A stretch of 34,594 nucleotides of DNA from Chitinophaga pinensis (GTDB taxonomy: Bacteria > Bacteroidota > Bacteroidia > Bacteroidales > Prolixibacteraceae), in the NCBI GenBank assembly GCA_945897845.1, contig CAMDGL010000003.1, positions 1 through 34,594 on the forward strand. Direction: 5' to 3'. Within the stretch, counting starts at the first letter, position 1. Each line of letters starts with the position of its first letter. A model generated the notes under the pieces. That model searched no databases, was not told the origin of the DNA, and saw nothing but the letters and a program-made list of their open reading frames with translations. Made by a program: the position numbers and the translations under genes. Shown piece after piece: positions 1 to 9,916 of this stretch.

Positions 1-263
1 GGAGTAGTTGGACGATTAATGGTTCCATCCCACCAAATGTGCTCATCTGTTACTGCATCCTTTACGAAAAATTTATCTTTAGGTGAACGTCCGGTAAATT
101 TACCTGTATCAACCGAAATAGCTCCGGTGTTTGTTAATATACCTTTTTCAAAACCTTCGTTAGAAGGATCAATTTCTGCCTGAAAAAGTTCCTCATAAGT
201 TGGATTGTGAAAAATTTCAACATTGGTATCAATACCATACTTTAATAAATCTGTGTTTTTCAT
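1..263 (-). CDS. pckA: Phosphoenolpyruvate carboxykinase (ATP), N-terminal part, truncated by window edge
   Basis: Reverse complement from ATG at 263 reads [28 protein letters not shown]...[34 protein letters not shown]; [12 protein letters not shown] is typical of PckA. Open to the window edge, so absent from the ORF track. Confidence 0.88.
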   Translation of the reverse strand, partial: MKNTDLLKYGIDTNVEIFHNPTYEELFQAEIDPSNEGFEKGILTNTGAISVDTGKFTGRSPKDKFFVKDAVTDEHIWWDGTINRPTT

Positions 264-515
264 GATAAGTAATTAAATTTTAACAAGTTTCAACGATTCA
301 AAATTTTCTCGGGATCAAAAATACCTTTTTTTGCCCCCTTGTCTGAATGGTAAATATTAAATTAAGATCAATTCATACCAACCCCGTTTCCGGTGCCAAA
401 TATTTCACACAACACTCTGAAAATCAATATCTAATAAATAATAGCACAAAAAAAAGAATGTTAAGAAATTATTAATTTCAAAACATTCTTTTCGTAATTA
501 AGTTAGAAGAAAAAT

Positions 516-1415
516 TTATGATCTCGGATGAAATTGATTTAAAGTTGACTTTAAATAATCCCTATCGAGATGGGTGTAAATCTCAGTAGTTAAAATTGAT
601 TCATGACCAAGCATTTCCTGCACAGCACGCAAGTCAGCCCCCCCGTTAATCAAATGGGTTGCAAATGAGTGCCTGAAAGTGTGAGGACTGATCTTCTTTT
701 CGAAACCGGCTTTAATAGCAAGGTTTTTAATAATGGTAAAGATCATAACGCGACTTAGTTTTTTGCCCCTGCGGTTCAGGAAAAGAATGTTTTCACTTTC
801 TTTTGAAACTTTCAGTGACTTTCTGTAAACGTCCATGTATTTATTGATTTCTTCAATCGCTTTTTCGCTTACAGGAACCAATCTTTCTTTGTTGTTTTTA
901 CCTTCAACTTTAATATATCCCTGATCGAATGACAGATTGGATATTTTAAGGTTTACCAACTCAGAAACACGCAATCCGCAACTGTATAAAGTTTCGAGCA
1001 TTGCCTTGTTTCTCTGACCTTCCGGCTTGGCTAACTCAACGGTATCGATCATCAGATCGATTTCTTCGATGGTTAGAACATCAGGCAGTTTGCGGCCAAT
1101 TTTAGGAGATTCCAACAAAGTTGTCGGATCGCTGGTTATTTTTCCTTCCATAAGCATGTACTTATAGAAAGATTTGATACCAGAAATTGTACGGGCTTGT
1201 GTTCTTGGTGAAACTCCCTTGTCATTGATCCATTCTACGAATTTCTTCAAATTATTCAGTTTCACTTTTTCTGGAGCCAGTTTCTTAACTTCTTCGTCAG
1301 AAAAGGTCATCAGCTTGTTTATATCATTGATATAAGCAGCGATTGAGTTTGCAGACAAACCCTTTTCCAATCGTAAGAAAGACTCAAATCCTTTTTTGCT
1401 ATCTTCCCATTTCAT
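516..1415 (-). CDS. xerD: Site-specific tyrosine recombinase XerD
   Basis: SAM-like N-terminus plus catalytic motifs SCGLRVSEL, HTFRHSFATHLINGGADLRAVQEMLGHESILTTEIYTHL. Confidence 0.9.
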   Translation of the reverse strand: MKWEDSKKGFESFLRLEKGLSANSIAAYINDINKLMTFSDEEVKKLAPEKVKLNNLKKFVEWINDKGVSPRTQARTISGIKSFYKYMLMEGKITSDPTTLLESPKIGRKLPDVLTIEEIDLMIDTVELAKPEGQRNKAMLETLYSCGLRVSELVNLKISNLSFDQGYIKVEGKNNKERLVPVSEKAIEEINKYMDVYRKSLKVSKESENILFLNRRGKKLSRVMIFTIIKNLAIKAGFEKKISPHTFRHSFATHLINGGADLRAVQEMLGHESILTTEIYTHLDRDYLKSTLNQFHPRS

Positions 1416-1579
1416 AATTAAAAGCTTTAAATTTTTAATTCTATAACATTTATTGATAATTTTGGTTTGTAAATCCTGATGATATTAAAAATATGACCAT
1501 CCACCCAGATTACATAATTTTTCAATACGAATTTACATTCGGTTAAGTTACTAATATTATTAAAATAAAAAATCAAAAT

Positions 1580-2008
1580 ATGAAAATTTTGTTAATAAAT
1601 GGCCCAAATTTGAATTTATTGGGTATTCGTGAGAAAAGTATCTACGGAAATTCCACATTTGAAAGCTATTTCAAGGTTCTTCAGGAAAAATACCATGCTA
1701 TAAGTCTTGAGTATTATCAGTCAAATATCGAAGGAGAACTGATTAATAAAATCCATGAAACAGGATTTAATTACGATGGCTTAGTTATCAATGCAGGCGC
1801 TTATACGCATACTTCCATTGCCATCCGTGATGCTATTTCAGGAATAAAAGCTCCGGTAGTTGAAGTTCACATATCGAACATCCTTACCAGAGAAAGCTTC
1901 AGGCACGAATCACTAATTGGTCCTGTTTGCATCGGAAGTATTATGGGATTTGGCCTTGATTCGTACAGGCTTGGAATTGAGGCAATTACTAAATATATTA
2001 AATCTTAA
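1580..2008 (+). CDS. aroQ: 3-dehydroquinate dehydratase, type II
   Basis: NGPNLNLLGIRE, YYQSNIEGELINKIHE, INAGAYTHTSIAIRDAI, EVHISN motifs. Confidence 0.93.
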   Translation: MKILLINGPNLNLLGIREKSIYGNSTFESYFKVLQEKYHAISLEYYQSNIEGELINKIHETGFNYDGLVINAGAYTHTSIAIRDAISGIKAPVVEVHISNILTRESFRHESLIGPVCIGSIMGFGLDSYRLGIEAITKYIKS

Positions 2009-2061
2009 TGACCATTACATATTCTCAAGTGGATCAATAGATCTGAATTTAATAATTTACA

Positions 2062-2069
2062 TACTTTTG
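2062..2069 (+). promoter_or_regulatory. Possible Bacteroidetes -7 box (TACTTTTG) upstream of pyk
   Basis: Matches TAnnTTTG, 25 bp upstream of the pyk ATG; no convincing -33 TTTG seen. Confidence 0.35.
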
Positions 2070-2093
2070 TCGCCCTCACCAAAAACATGAAAG

Positions 2094-3512
2094 ATGAAAC
2101 ACACTAAAATAGTAGCCACCATCTCTGATAAACGCTGCGATCCTGAATTTATCCGGCAACTGTACGAAGCAGGAATGAATGTGGTTAGACTTAATACCGC
2201 GCATATTTCACCCGAGAGTGCGCTTGAAATGATCAAAAATGTACGAAGCGTATCGGAAGATATCGGAATTCTGGTTGACACCAAAGGGCCTGAAATCAGA
2301 ACTGTCGGGATTTCGGAACCAATTAATGTCAAAGAGGGAGATATTATTAAATTAGCGGGCGGACAAGGTCAATCGGACAATCAAATGTTTTTTGTAAGCT
2401 ACGAAAAAATCCAGATGGAAGTTCCTGTTGGCAACCAAATACTGATCGACGATGGCGATCTCTCGCTCGATGTGATTGAACAATCGGATGAATTTTTAAC
2501 CTGCAGGGTTGGAAACAGCGGACAAATCAAAAACAAAAAGAGTATCAATACCCCGGGAGTAAGTGTTGACCTGCCGTCAATTAGTGAAAAAGATGCTGAT
2601 TTCATTGAATTTTCAGCAAAAAACAACATCGACTTCATAGCTCATTCCTTTGTCAGGAATAAACAAGACGTTTTGGCTGTTCAGGAAATTTTAAACAAGT
2701 TCGACAGCAAAATAAAAATTATTGCTAAAATTGAGAACCTGGACGGTGTCAACAACATTGATGAAATTCTCCAATATGCTTACGGCATTATGGTTGCCCG
2801 CGGTGACCTCGGAATCGAAATACCCGCTGAAAAGATTCCAAGTATTCAACGAAAATTAATTAAGAAAGCGGTTCAGCAAAAAAAACCTGTAATTATTGCA
2901 ACTCAGATGTTGCATTCCATGATCGACAATCCGAGGCCGACGCGGGCCGAAGTGGGAGATGTTGCTACAGCCATATACGATCGGACCGATGCGATTATGC
3001 TTTCAGGAGAGACAGCCTACGGAAGTTATCCGATTGAGGCCGTAAATGTTATGACAAAAATTGCACTTGAAGTGGAAGCAAGCAAAGACCGACGCAATGA
3101 CTTGCCAGTTCCTCGCCTTGACAATGAAACTTCTGCATTTCTTGCTGAAGCCGCAGTACTGGCCTCAAAAGAATTAAAAGTAAGTGCCATTGTAACAGAT
3201 ACACTAACAGGAAAAATTGCCAGGTATATTGCAGCTTTCAGAGGAACATTACCGGTATTTGCAAAGTGTCATAACGGACGGGTGAAACGCGAACTGGCCC
3301 TTTCATACGGTGTTTTCCCAAGCGAAATTAAATCAAAGAAAAACAAGCATAAACTGATTGAAACTTCTTTATTGGATTTAGTTGAAAGAAAAATGATTAC
3401 CGAAAAAGACACGGTGGTTTATGTTGGCGGAAACTTCGGTGTTGGCGGTGGTACTTCATTTATTGAAATTGCTTCAGTTGAACAAATGGCACATTCAAAA
3501 ATGAAAAACTAA
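2094..3512 (+). CDS. pyk: Pyruvate kinase
   Basis: TKIVATISDKR, VDTKGPEIRT, MVARGDLGIEIP, ATQMLHSMIDNPRPTRAEVGDVATAIYDRTDAIMLSGETAYGSYP. Confidence 0.95.
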   Translation: MKHTKIVATISDKRCDPEFIRQLYEAGMNVVRLNTAHISPESALEMIKNVRSVSEDIGILVDTKGPEIRTVGISEPINVKEGDIIKLAGGQGQSDNQMFFVSYEKIQMEVPVGNQILIDDGDLSLDVIEQSDEFLTCRVGNSGQIKNKKSINTPGVSVDLPSISEKDADFIEFSAKNNIDFIAHSFVRNKQDVLAVQEILNKFDSKIKIIAKIENLDGVNNIDEILQYAYGIMVARGDLGIEIPAEKIPSIQRKLIKKAVQQKKPVIIATQMLHSMIDNPRPTRAEVGDVATAIYDRTDAIMLSGETAYGSYPIEAVNVMTKIALEVEASKDRRNDLPVPRLDNETSAFLAEAAVLASKELKVSAIVTDTLTGKIARYIAAFRGTLPVFAKCHNGRVKRELALSYGVFPSEIKSKKNKHKLIETSLLDLVERKMITEKDTVVYVGGNFGVGGGTSFIEIASVEQMAHSKMKN

Positions 3513-3528
3513 TCCAATATATTACCAT

Positions 3529-3560
3529 AAAAAAAGGGAGCCGTTTGGCTCCCTTTTTTT
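3529..3560. terminator. Bidirectional intrinsic terminator between convergent pyk and lolA
   Basis: AAAAAAAGGGAGCC-gttt-GGCTCCCTTTTTTT perfect hairpin with A/T tracts on both sides. Confidence 0.92.
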
Positions 3561-4209
3561 ATCTCATATCAACAATTTCAACGTCCTTGTATTTCGATGC
3601 ATCAAAAACAAAGTCCGAATCTTTGAAAACTCCGTCAGTTTTGAACTGGCTGATGGAAACTTTGTAACTATTTCCATCTTTCCCTGAAATATCCGCCCCG
3701 CGAATCAGCATCTTTTGTTTATCAATCATTAGCTTAATACTGCGAACATCGCCTGTTGCCTTTTGCGGTGTCAGGTTGATGTTGTAAACCGGAACACCTG
3801 CATCAGCAGATTCACTACCAAATTTATAATTGAACCCTCTTTCGTAAATGGTAAAAATACGGGTAGGATCCATTAAATCATCGGTTGATTCATCCAGACT
3901 TGAAATGCTGACTTCGTTAGAATTGACCATATAAGTCCAGATTGTTTTACCATCACAAGTAACCTGTAATCCCATCATTGGGATATTCAACTTATATTTC
4001 TTGCCTTTCAGAATAATTGTTCCACTGTTTTTTTCCTGAATGTTCTCGGCTTTGTTATTCATCTCGAAAGTGAATTTAGCTTCGATGGATGACAATGATT
4101 GTGTTGTCTTTGTAACTTTTTCAAGTATTTCTTTCGCTTTTGCATCTTGCTGGCTATATCCGGCTATGAAACAAATGGAAAGCACAGTAATTAAAAATAA
4201 TTTTCTCAT
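3559..4209 (-). CDS. lolA: LolA-like outer-membrane lipoprotein carrier protein
   Basis: Signal peptide, QSLSSIEAKFTFEM...GTIILKGKKYKLNIPMMGLQVTCDGKTIWTYMVNSNEVSI pattern; adjacent to ftsK. Confidence 0.8.
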   Translation of the reverse strand: MRKLFLITVLSICFIAGYSQQDAKAKEILEKVTKTTQSLSSIEAKFTFEMNNKAENIQEKNSGTIILKGKKYKLNIPMMGLQVTCDGKTIWTYMVNSNEVSISSLDESTDDLMDPTRIFTIYERGFNYKFGSESADAGVPVYNINLTPQKATGDVRSIKLMIDKQKMLIRGADISGKDGNSYKVSISQFKTDGVFKDSDFVFDASKYKDVEIVDMR

Positions 4210-4233
4210 TTTGTTATATTAAATAATGCGGTT

Positions 4234-6714
4234 CTATTTTAAACCTTTCAATAACTGTTCCAAACTGTATTCGTCCTGAAGTAATACCTGTCTGGCCTTG
4301 CTTCCTTCACTCTGACCGACAATACCTGCAGCTTCCAACTGATCCATGATCCTGCCGGCCCGGTTGTATCCGATCGAGAATTTCCTTTGAATCATCGAAG
4401 TTGACCCCTGTTGATTGGCAACTATCAATCGTGCAGCATCGTCGAACATTTCATCGCGGTTGGTTAAGTCGGCCGCGCCATTGCCACCCTCTGTATCTCC
4501 CACATAATCAGGAAGAAGAAAAGCAGTGGTGTACCCTCTCTGATCTGCAATAAACTCACAAATACGTTCAACTTCAGGAGTATCCACAAATGCACACTGA
4601 ACACGGGTCATTGCACTTCCGCTCGAAACAAGCATGTCACCCTTACCAATCAATTGATTCGCGCCGGGAGTGTCGAGAATCGTTCTTGAGTCGATCATCG
4701 AAGCTACTTTAAAGGCAATACGGGTCGGGAAGTTTGCTTTGATTACACCGGTAATAATATTAATAGACGGACGCTGGGTGGCAATGACCATGTGAATACC
4801 CACTGCACGCGCCAACTGGGCAATACGTGCGATCGGCAATTCAACTTCTTTACCGGCGGTCATGATCAGATCGGCAAACTCGTCAATGATGACTACTATA
4901 TATGGTAAGAACCTGTGACCTTTCTCCGGATTCAGTCGCCGGCCAATGAATTTGGTATTGTATTCAATGATATTGCGCACATGCGCTTTTTTCAGCAAAT
5001 CGTAGCGCGAGTCCATTTCGATATTTACTGAATTCAGCGTATTTTTAACTTTCTGAATATCAGTAATAATTGCATCTTCCTCATCGGGCATTTTAGCTAA
5101 AAAGTGCTTTTCGAGCGACGAATAAAGATTGAGCTCTACCTTTTTTGGATCGATCAGAACAAATTTTAACTGCGAAGGATGTTTCTTATATAATAAGGAG
5201 GTAATAATTGCATTCAATCCAACCGATTTACCCTGACCGGTAGCGCCTGCCACCAATATATGGGGCATTTTGGTCAAATCGACCATGAATGTTTCGTTCG
5301 ATATGGTTTTTCCCAAAGCAATCGGAAGTTCGAAATTCGATTCCTGAAATTTCTTGGATCCGATGATCGAACGCATCGAAACGATTTCAGGCTTTTGGTT
5401 CGGCACTTCAATACCGATGGTTCCCCTTCCCGGAATGGGAGCAATAATACGAATGCCCAATGCGGACAAGCTCAGTGCGATATCGTCTTCCAGGTTTTTA
5501 ATTTTTGCAATCCTGATGCCAGGCGCAGGTACAATCTCGTATAAAGTAATTGTCGGTCCAATGGTAGCCCTGATTTTGGTAATCTCAATTTTGTAATGAC
5601 GAAGCGTTTCTACGATCTTGTTCTTATTTGAAATCAGTTCCTCGTTGCTTACTTCTGCGTTGCCCGATGCGTGATCGTCAAGTAAATCAGGAGTTGGATA
5701 TTTATAAGTTGACAAATCCAAAGTCGGGTCATAATCTTCCATAACCGGAAGCCCATGATCATCAACTTCAGCCTCAACAATTTTAGTAACCTGCAGTTCC
5801 GGATCTTTGATTTTTGATTTCTCAGGTCTGGGGGTGTTACTGAATATCATGTCCTCAATACTCATTTCAACGTCCTTTTGCGACAAGGTATTTTCAATCT
5901 CAAAATCATCATCGTCAACATCAACTTCAGTATCATCTTCATCGGGCGAATCAGGATTGAAAATTGCTTCAATTTTGTTGTCTTCATTGATCACTTTCGA
6001 AATCGATACAACTTCTGTTTCCATCAACGGGGTCTTCTCCAGCGCCAATTCCGGAGATTTTTCTTCTGATAATTGATCAGCAATTACTGGTTCTTTTTCT
6101 TTCCTTGTGAAGACGCGGGTCAGCCATGGAATAAACTGCTGGAAGGTTACAATCAGCAATATAAACAATACAAAAATCAGGATTAAAGTCGCTCCAAGGG
6201 TTCCCAAAATTGACGAAAGTAATTTGGACAATATAAAGCCGTACATTCCTCCGAAATTCAAAAATTGACTATCTATAGAATTGGTCAACAGACCAAGAGC
6301 GATGGAGGCCCAAAGCATCCAAACAATTGAAAAAACAAGTGTTTTGAAAAATTTGATCTTTCGATAGCCAAACAAATTGAGAGCAGCTACAAAAAATATC
6401 AGCACAAAAAAGAAGGATGGAAATCCGAAACCATGATTAATAAACCATTCGCTCAAAAAAGCACCACCTTTTCCGGCTATGTTCTGAACTTTCTCTGAAG
6501 GATCAGTAAATAAATTCCATCCAAGTGACAGTTTACTTTGGTCAACTCCTCCTGAAATAACATAAGAAACAAAGGCTACAGCCATGTATCCGCTGATGAT
6601 CATCAGAAAAAGCCCTAATGTATATCTGAATTGGTTGCTCTTGAAAAAAAGTACAATTCCCCCTGTTTTTTTAGGCGCGGGAGCCTTTGCCGGTTTCTTG
6701 ATTTGCTTTGCCAT
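4234..6714 (-). CDS. ftsK: DNA translocase FtsK/SpoIIIE family
   Basis: N-terminal TM helices, Walker A GATGQGKSVGLNA, VIIDEFADLIMTAGKEVE, C-terminal winged helix (gamma). Start placed at MAKQIKK (6714) rather than the upstream in-frame ATG at 6789. Confidence 0.93.
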   Translation of the reverse strand: MAKQIKKPAKAPAPKKTGGIVLFFKSNQFRYTLGLFLMIISGYMAVAFVSYVISGGVDQSKLSLGWNLFTDPSEKVQNIAGKGGAFLSEWFINHGFGFPSFFFVLIFFVAALNLFGYRKIKFFKTLVFSIVWMLWASIALGLLTNSIDSQFLNFGGMYGFILSKLLSSILGTLGATLILIFVLFILLIVTFQQFIPWLTRVFTRKEKEPVIADQLSEEKSPELALEKTPLMETEVVSISKVINEDNKIEAIFNPDSPDEDDTEVDVDDDDFEIENTLSQKDVEMSIEDMIFSNTPRPEKSKIKDPELQVTKIVEAEVDDHGLPVMEDYDPTLDLSTYKYPTPDLLDDHASGNAEVSNEELISNKNKIVETLRHYKIEITKIRATIGPTITLYEIVPAPGIRIAKIKNLEDDIALSLSALGIRIIAPIPGRGTIGIEVPNQKPEIVSMRSIIGSKKFQESNFELPIALGKTISNETFMVDLTKMPHILVAGATGQGKSVGLNAIITSLLYKKHPSQLKFVLIDPKKVELNLYSSLEKHFLAKMPDEEDAIITDIQKVKNTLNSVNIEMDSRYDLLKKAHVRNIIEYNTKFIGRRLNPEKGHRFLPYIVVIIDEFADLIMTAGKEVELPIARIAQLARAVGIHMVIATQRPSINIITGVIKANFPTRIAFKVASMIDSRTILDTPGANQLIGKGDMLVSSGSAMTRVQCAFVDTPEVERICEFIADQRGYTTAFLLPDYVGDTEGGNGAADLTNRDEMFDDAARLIVANQQGSTSMIQRKFSIGYNRAGRIMDQLEAAGIVGQSEGSKARQVLLQDEYSLEQLLKGLK

Positions 6715-6886
6715 TCGGGTTATAAAATTCGTGCGCAAAGTTAACGATTTTTGCCTATCATATATTTTATCTGCACATCCAATCCACACTTTTATTTATT
6801 CCTGAAATATTTTATCATCTGTTTAACAGCATCCTTTTCCGGCGCTACAACAATCGTTAATCATGATTATAATTGGTTCCTTTTTG

Positions 6887-6894
6887 TACGTTTG
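6887..6894 (+). promoter_or_regulatory. Possible Bacteroidetes -7 box (TACGTTTG) upstream of arcC
   Basis: Matches TAnnTTTG, 67 bp upstream of the ATG; no clear -33 element. Confidence 0.3.
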
Positions 6895-6960
6895 TCAGCA
6901 ACAGATTATGGCCAAAATGACTGTAAAACCTACTATTACAAAGACTTAACAATTTACTAA

Positions 6961-7911
6961 ATGAAGAAAATTGCAGTTGTGGCGCTTGGCGGAAATGCCT
7001 TACTGAGAGAAAATGAAACCGGCACCATCGAACAACAGGAATCAAATACGACGGAAACGCTTGAAAATCTGATTTTTCTGCTGAAGGAAGGTTTCGAATT
7101 GGTGATAACCCACGGAAACGGGCCGCAAGTTGGCAATATCCTGATGCGGAATGAGGCAGGAAATCAGTTGTACAACATCGCTCCAATGCCACTGGACGTT
7201 TGTGTGGCTGATTCTCAAGGAGGAATTGGGTACATGATTGAACGAATGATTCGAAATGTGTTGAAGAAACATGGCATTCAGAAAAATGTCATCACTTTGG
7301 TTACCATGGCAACAGTCGATCCCAACGATCCGGCATTCGCGAATCCGACCAAGGGAATCGGGAAAATATATTCGGAACCGGAAGCAAAAAAACTTCAGGA
7401 AGAAAAGGGCTGGATTTTCAAACCTTCAGCAAAAGCCAATGGTGGATGGCGGCGAATGGTATCTTCCCCACAGCCAATTGACATCATCAATCAGGAAATC
7501 ATCGAAAATCTGGTCAGGGCCGGGAACATTGTGATTGCAGTTGGCGGCGGCGGCATTCCGGTTTATTACGATGAAAACAATGATCTTCGCACGCTGGATG
7601 CAGTGATCGACAAAGACCTGGCTTCGGCATTGCTGGCTGCTAAGATTAAGGCAAACGAGTTTTATATCCTGACCGATGTGTCATTCATTTATAAAGATTT
7701 TGGCCTGCCAACTCAGGAAAAACTCGAATTCCTGAATTATGCCGATACCGTTAAATATTTAGAAGCAGGAACTTTCTCCGAAGGAACAATGTCGCCAAAG
7801 ATAAAAGCGTGCTTGTACTTTATTAAAAACGGCGGCGAAAAAAGTGTGATTACAGAAGCAAAAAAGCTGGAAGACAAATCGTACGGATCGAAGATTACGA
7901 TGGAATATTAG
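6961..7911 (+). CDS. arcC: Carbamate kinase
   Basis: VALGGNALL, THGNGPQVGNILMRNE, MPLDVCVADSQGGIGYMIE, VIAVGGGGIPVYYDE, DKDLASALLA. Confidence 0.93.
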   Translation: MKKIAVVALGGNALLRENETGTIEQQESNTTETLENLIFLLKEGFELVITHGNGPQVGNILMRNEAGNQLYNIAPMPLDVCVADSQGGIGYMIERMIRNVLKKHGIQKNVITLVTMATVDPNDPAFANPTKGIGKIYSEPEAKKLQEEKGWIFKPSAKANGGWRRMVSSPQPIDIINQEIIENLVRAGNIVIAVGGGGIPVYYDENNDLRTLDAVIDKDLASALLAAKIKANEFYILTDVSFIYKDFGLPTQEKLEFLNYADTVKYLEAGTFSEGTMSPKIKACLYFIKNGGEKSVITEAKKLEDKSYGSKITMEY

Positions 7912-7992
7912 TAGAGTGATCAGTGGTCAGTCGCAGTTGGCAGAAAAAAAAGGGAAATTAAATGACGGAAATTAATCATTAACGAATTGCCA

Positions 7993-8026
7993 AAAGCCCA
8001 TCCTGTGGAGGGGTTGGGGAGGCTTT
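7993..8026. repeat. Dispersed GC-rich palindrome-like repeat (AAAGCCC...GGCTTT)
   Basis: aaagcccatcctgtggaggggttggggaggcttt; reverse complement resembles 19838-19879. Confidence 0.5.
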
Positions 8027-8042
8027 AATAAAATACATCGCT

Positions 8043-9041
8043 ATGAAAATCAACCTTAAAAACAGAAATTTCTTAAAATTGCTCGACTTTAATGCAGAAG
8101 AGATTTATTTCCTGCTGAATCTTGCAACAAAATTAAAAAAAGCGAAGGCTTCCGGTCTGGAAGAGCAAATGCTGAGTGGAAAAAACGTGGCACTGATCTT
8201 CGAAAAAACCTCGACACGAACACGTTGTGCATTCGAAGTAGCCGCTTTCGATCAGGGTGCACATGCCACTTATCTGGGACCAACAGGATCACAAATCGGT
8301 CACAAGGAATCGATCAAAGATACAGCAAGGGTTTTGGGCCGGATGTACGATGGCATCGAATACCGCGGATATGGCCAAAGTATCGTGGAAGAACTGGGCA
8401 AATATGCAGGAGTTCCGGTTTGGAATGGGTTGACCGACGAATTTCACCCGACACAGATCCTGGCCGATTTTCTGACAATGAAGGAACACTCGTCAAAACC
8501 GCTCTCGGAGATCAAATTTTGCTATTTGGGCGATGCACGCAACAACATGGGCAATTCGCTGATGGTGGGAGCCGCAAAACTCGGAATGGACTTTAGGGCG
8601 GCAGCGCCGGTGAGTTGCCAGCCATCCGCACAGTTACAGGAAACCTGCCGCGAAATTGCTTCCGAAACCGGCGCCCGGTTGCTCATTACCGATGATTTGG
8701 CTTTGGCTGTAAAGGATTGTGACTTTTTGTACACCGACATCTGGGTTTCAATGGGCGAACCCGAATCAGTATGGGCCGAAAGGATTAAACTGCTCCTACC
8801 CTACCAGGTGAATAAAAAAGCCATGGAACTTACCGGAAATCCGAACGTGAAATTTCTGCATTGTTTGCCGGCATTTCACAACAGAGAAACCAAAGTGGGA
8901 GAAGAAATGTACCAAAAATTCGGTCTCGACGGACTGGAAGTTTCAGAAGAAGTTTTTGAAAGCGAGGCTTCGATTGTTTTCGACCAGGCAGAAAACCGCA
9001 TGCACACGATAAAGGCGGTGATGGTGGCGACAATTGGGTAG
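8043..9041 (+). CDS. argF: Ornithine carbamoyltransferase, possibly catabolic (paired with carbamate kinase)
   Basis: [95 protein letters not shown]. Confidence 0.92.
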   Translation: MKINLKNRNFLKLLDFNAEEIYFLLNLATKLKKAKASGLEEQMLSGKNVALIFEKTSTRTRCAFEVAAFDQGAHATYLGPTGSQIGHKESIKDTARVLGRMYDGIEYRGYGQSIVEELGKYAGVPVWNGLTDEFHPTQILADFLTMKEHSSKPLSEIKFCYLGDARNNMGNSLMVGAAKLGMDFRAAAPVSCQPSAQLQETCREIASETGARLLITDDLALAVKDCDFLYTDIWVSMGEPESVWAERIKLLLPYQVNKKAMELTGNPNVKFLHCLPAFHNRETKVGEEMYQKFGLDGLEVSEEVFESEASIVFDQAENRMHTIKAVMVATIG

Positions 9042-9058
9042 AAGTTAAAACAATTGCT

Positions 9059-9604
9059 ATGAGAATTTTATCATTTTTATTTGGTCTCGCAATTTTATTT
9101 TCCTGTAGCCATAAAAGCGAGAATATTGATAATTCTGTGATCATTGGTGATAGCCATAGAAATTATACAATTATCAAACCCGACCCGGCAATTGTGGTTA
9201 CAATATCCCATGAAGATTCACTTGACTTAAATTCAGATGGAATTTCCGAACTCAGATTCGCAATATCTCCTATTCATACGGTAACAGAAATTGGATCGGA
9301 AACTAAAATTTATACAAAAAACAAATTACAGATTCTTCTTTCCGGAATAAATTCCCCAGATGCATTGAATATTAATGCGGTTTTAAATAACAACTCTGCC
9401 TGGTCTGATGCTTATTCTGATCACCTCTCATTTCTTATTCAAAGTTATGCCTGTTATTCCTATGATCATTGTCTGAGTTGGGGTAATTTTCTAAATACTT
9501 CAGGAAAGTATTTAGGGTATAAATTAGGAGAGAAATTTGGCTGGATATTGGTTGATAGTTCAGCTTCTGAACTAAAGATTAAAGAATATACAATTTTGAG
9601 ATAA
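9059..9604 (+). CDS. Hypothetical lipoprotein
   Basis: Signal peptide with lipobox-like LFSC; DLNSDGISEL Ca-binding-like segment. Flanked by two copies of the OTC 3' end. Confidence 0.6.
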   Translation: MRILSFLFGLAILFSCSHKSENIDNSVIIGDSHRNYTIIKPDPAIVVTISHEDSLDLNSDGISELRFAISPIHTVTEIGSETKIYTKNKLQILLSGINSPDALNINAVLNNNSAWSDAYSDHLSFLIQSYACYSYDHCLSWGNFLNTSGKYLGYKLGEKFGWILVDSSASELKIKEYTILR

Positions 9605-9619
9605 ATACCTGAAAAATAA

Positions 9620-9676
9620 CAGGCTGAAAACCGGATGCACGCGATAAAAGCGGAGATGATGGCAACAATTAGGTAA
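9620..9676 (+). pseudogene. Decapitated duplicate of the OTC 3' end
   Basis: caggctgaaaaccggatgcacgcgataaaagcggagatgatggcaacaattaggtaa = QAENRMHAIKAEMMATIR*, about 48/57 nt identical to 8985-9041 ([18 protein letters not shown]). Confidence 0.85.
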
Positions 9677-9742
9677 TCGAGTGTACGACAAAATTCCCAA
9701 ATAGATAATTTCAGTTTTTTCAGTTATTAATTTTTCTTGAAA

Positions 9743-9795
9743 TCCTGAAGGGATTTAATGTCAATAGCCCCGGATTCCATCCGGGGTAAAATAGC
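9743..9795. repeat. Dispersed palindromic repeat, copy 1 (AATAGCCCCGG...CCGGGGTA)
   Basis: tcctgaagggatttaatgtcaatagccccggattccatccggggtaaaat; related copy at 19934-20005. Confidence 0.75.
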
Positions 9796-9807
9796 GATAA
9801 TGAACAA

Positions 9808-9864
9808 CAACCCTGCAAAGGGTTGAATTTCTGAAATGAACATATTCAACCCTTCGCAGGGTTG
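9808..9864. repeat. Paired stem-loops CAACCCT-gcaa-AGGGTTG and CAACCCT-tcgc-AGGGTTG
   Basis: Two perfect 7-bp hairpins at 9808-9825 and 9847-9864. Confidence 0.75.
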
Positions 9865-9916
9865 GATATAGTCTTTCGCAATTGTCCATTCAAATAAAAT
9901 AATGCTTAGATATTGT

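Noticed and set aside
8225-8596. 123-aa ORF overlapping the OTC gene in another frame
   Set aside because: Out-of-frame shadow of a well-conserved enzyme.
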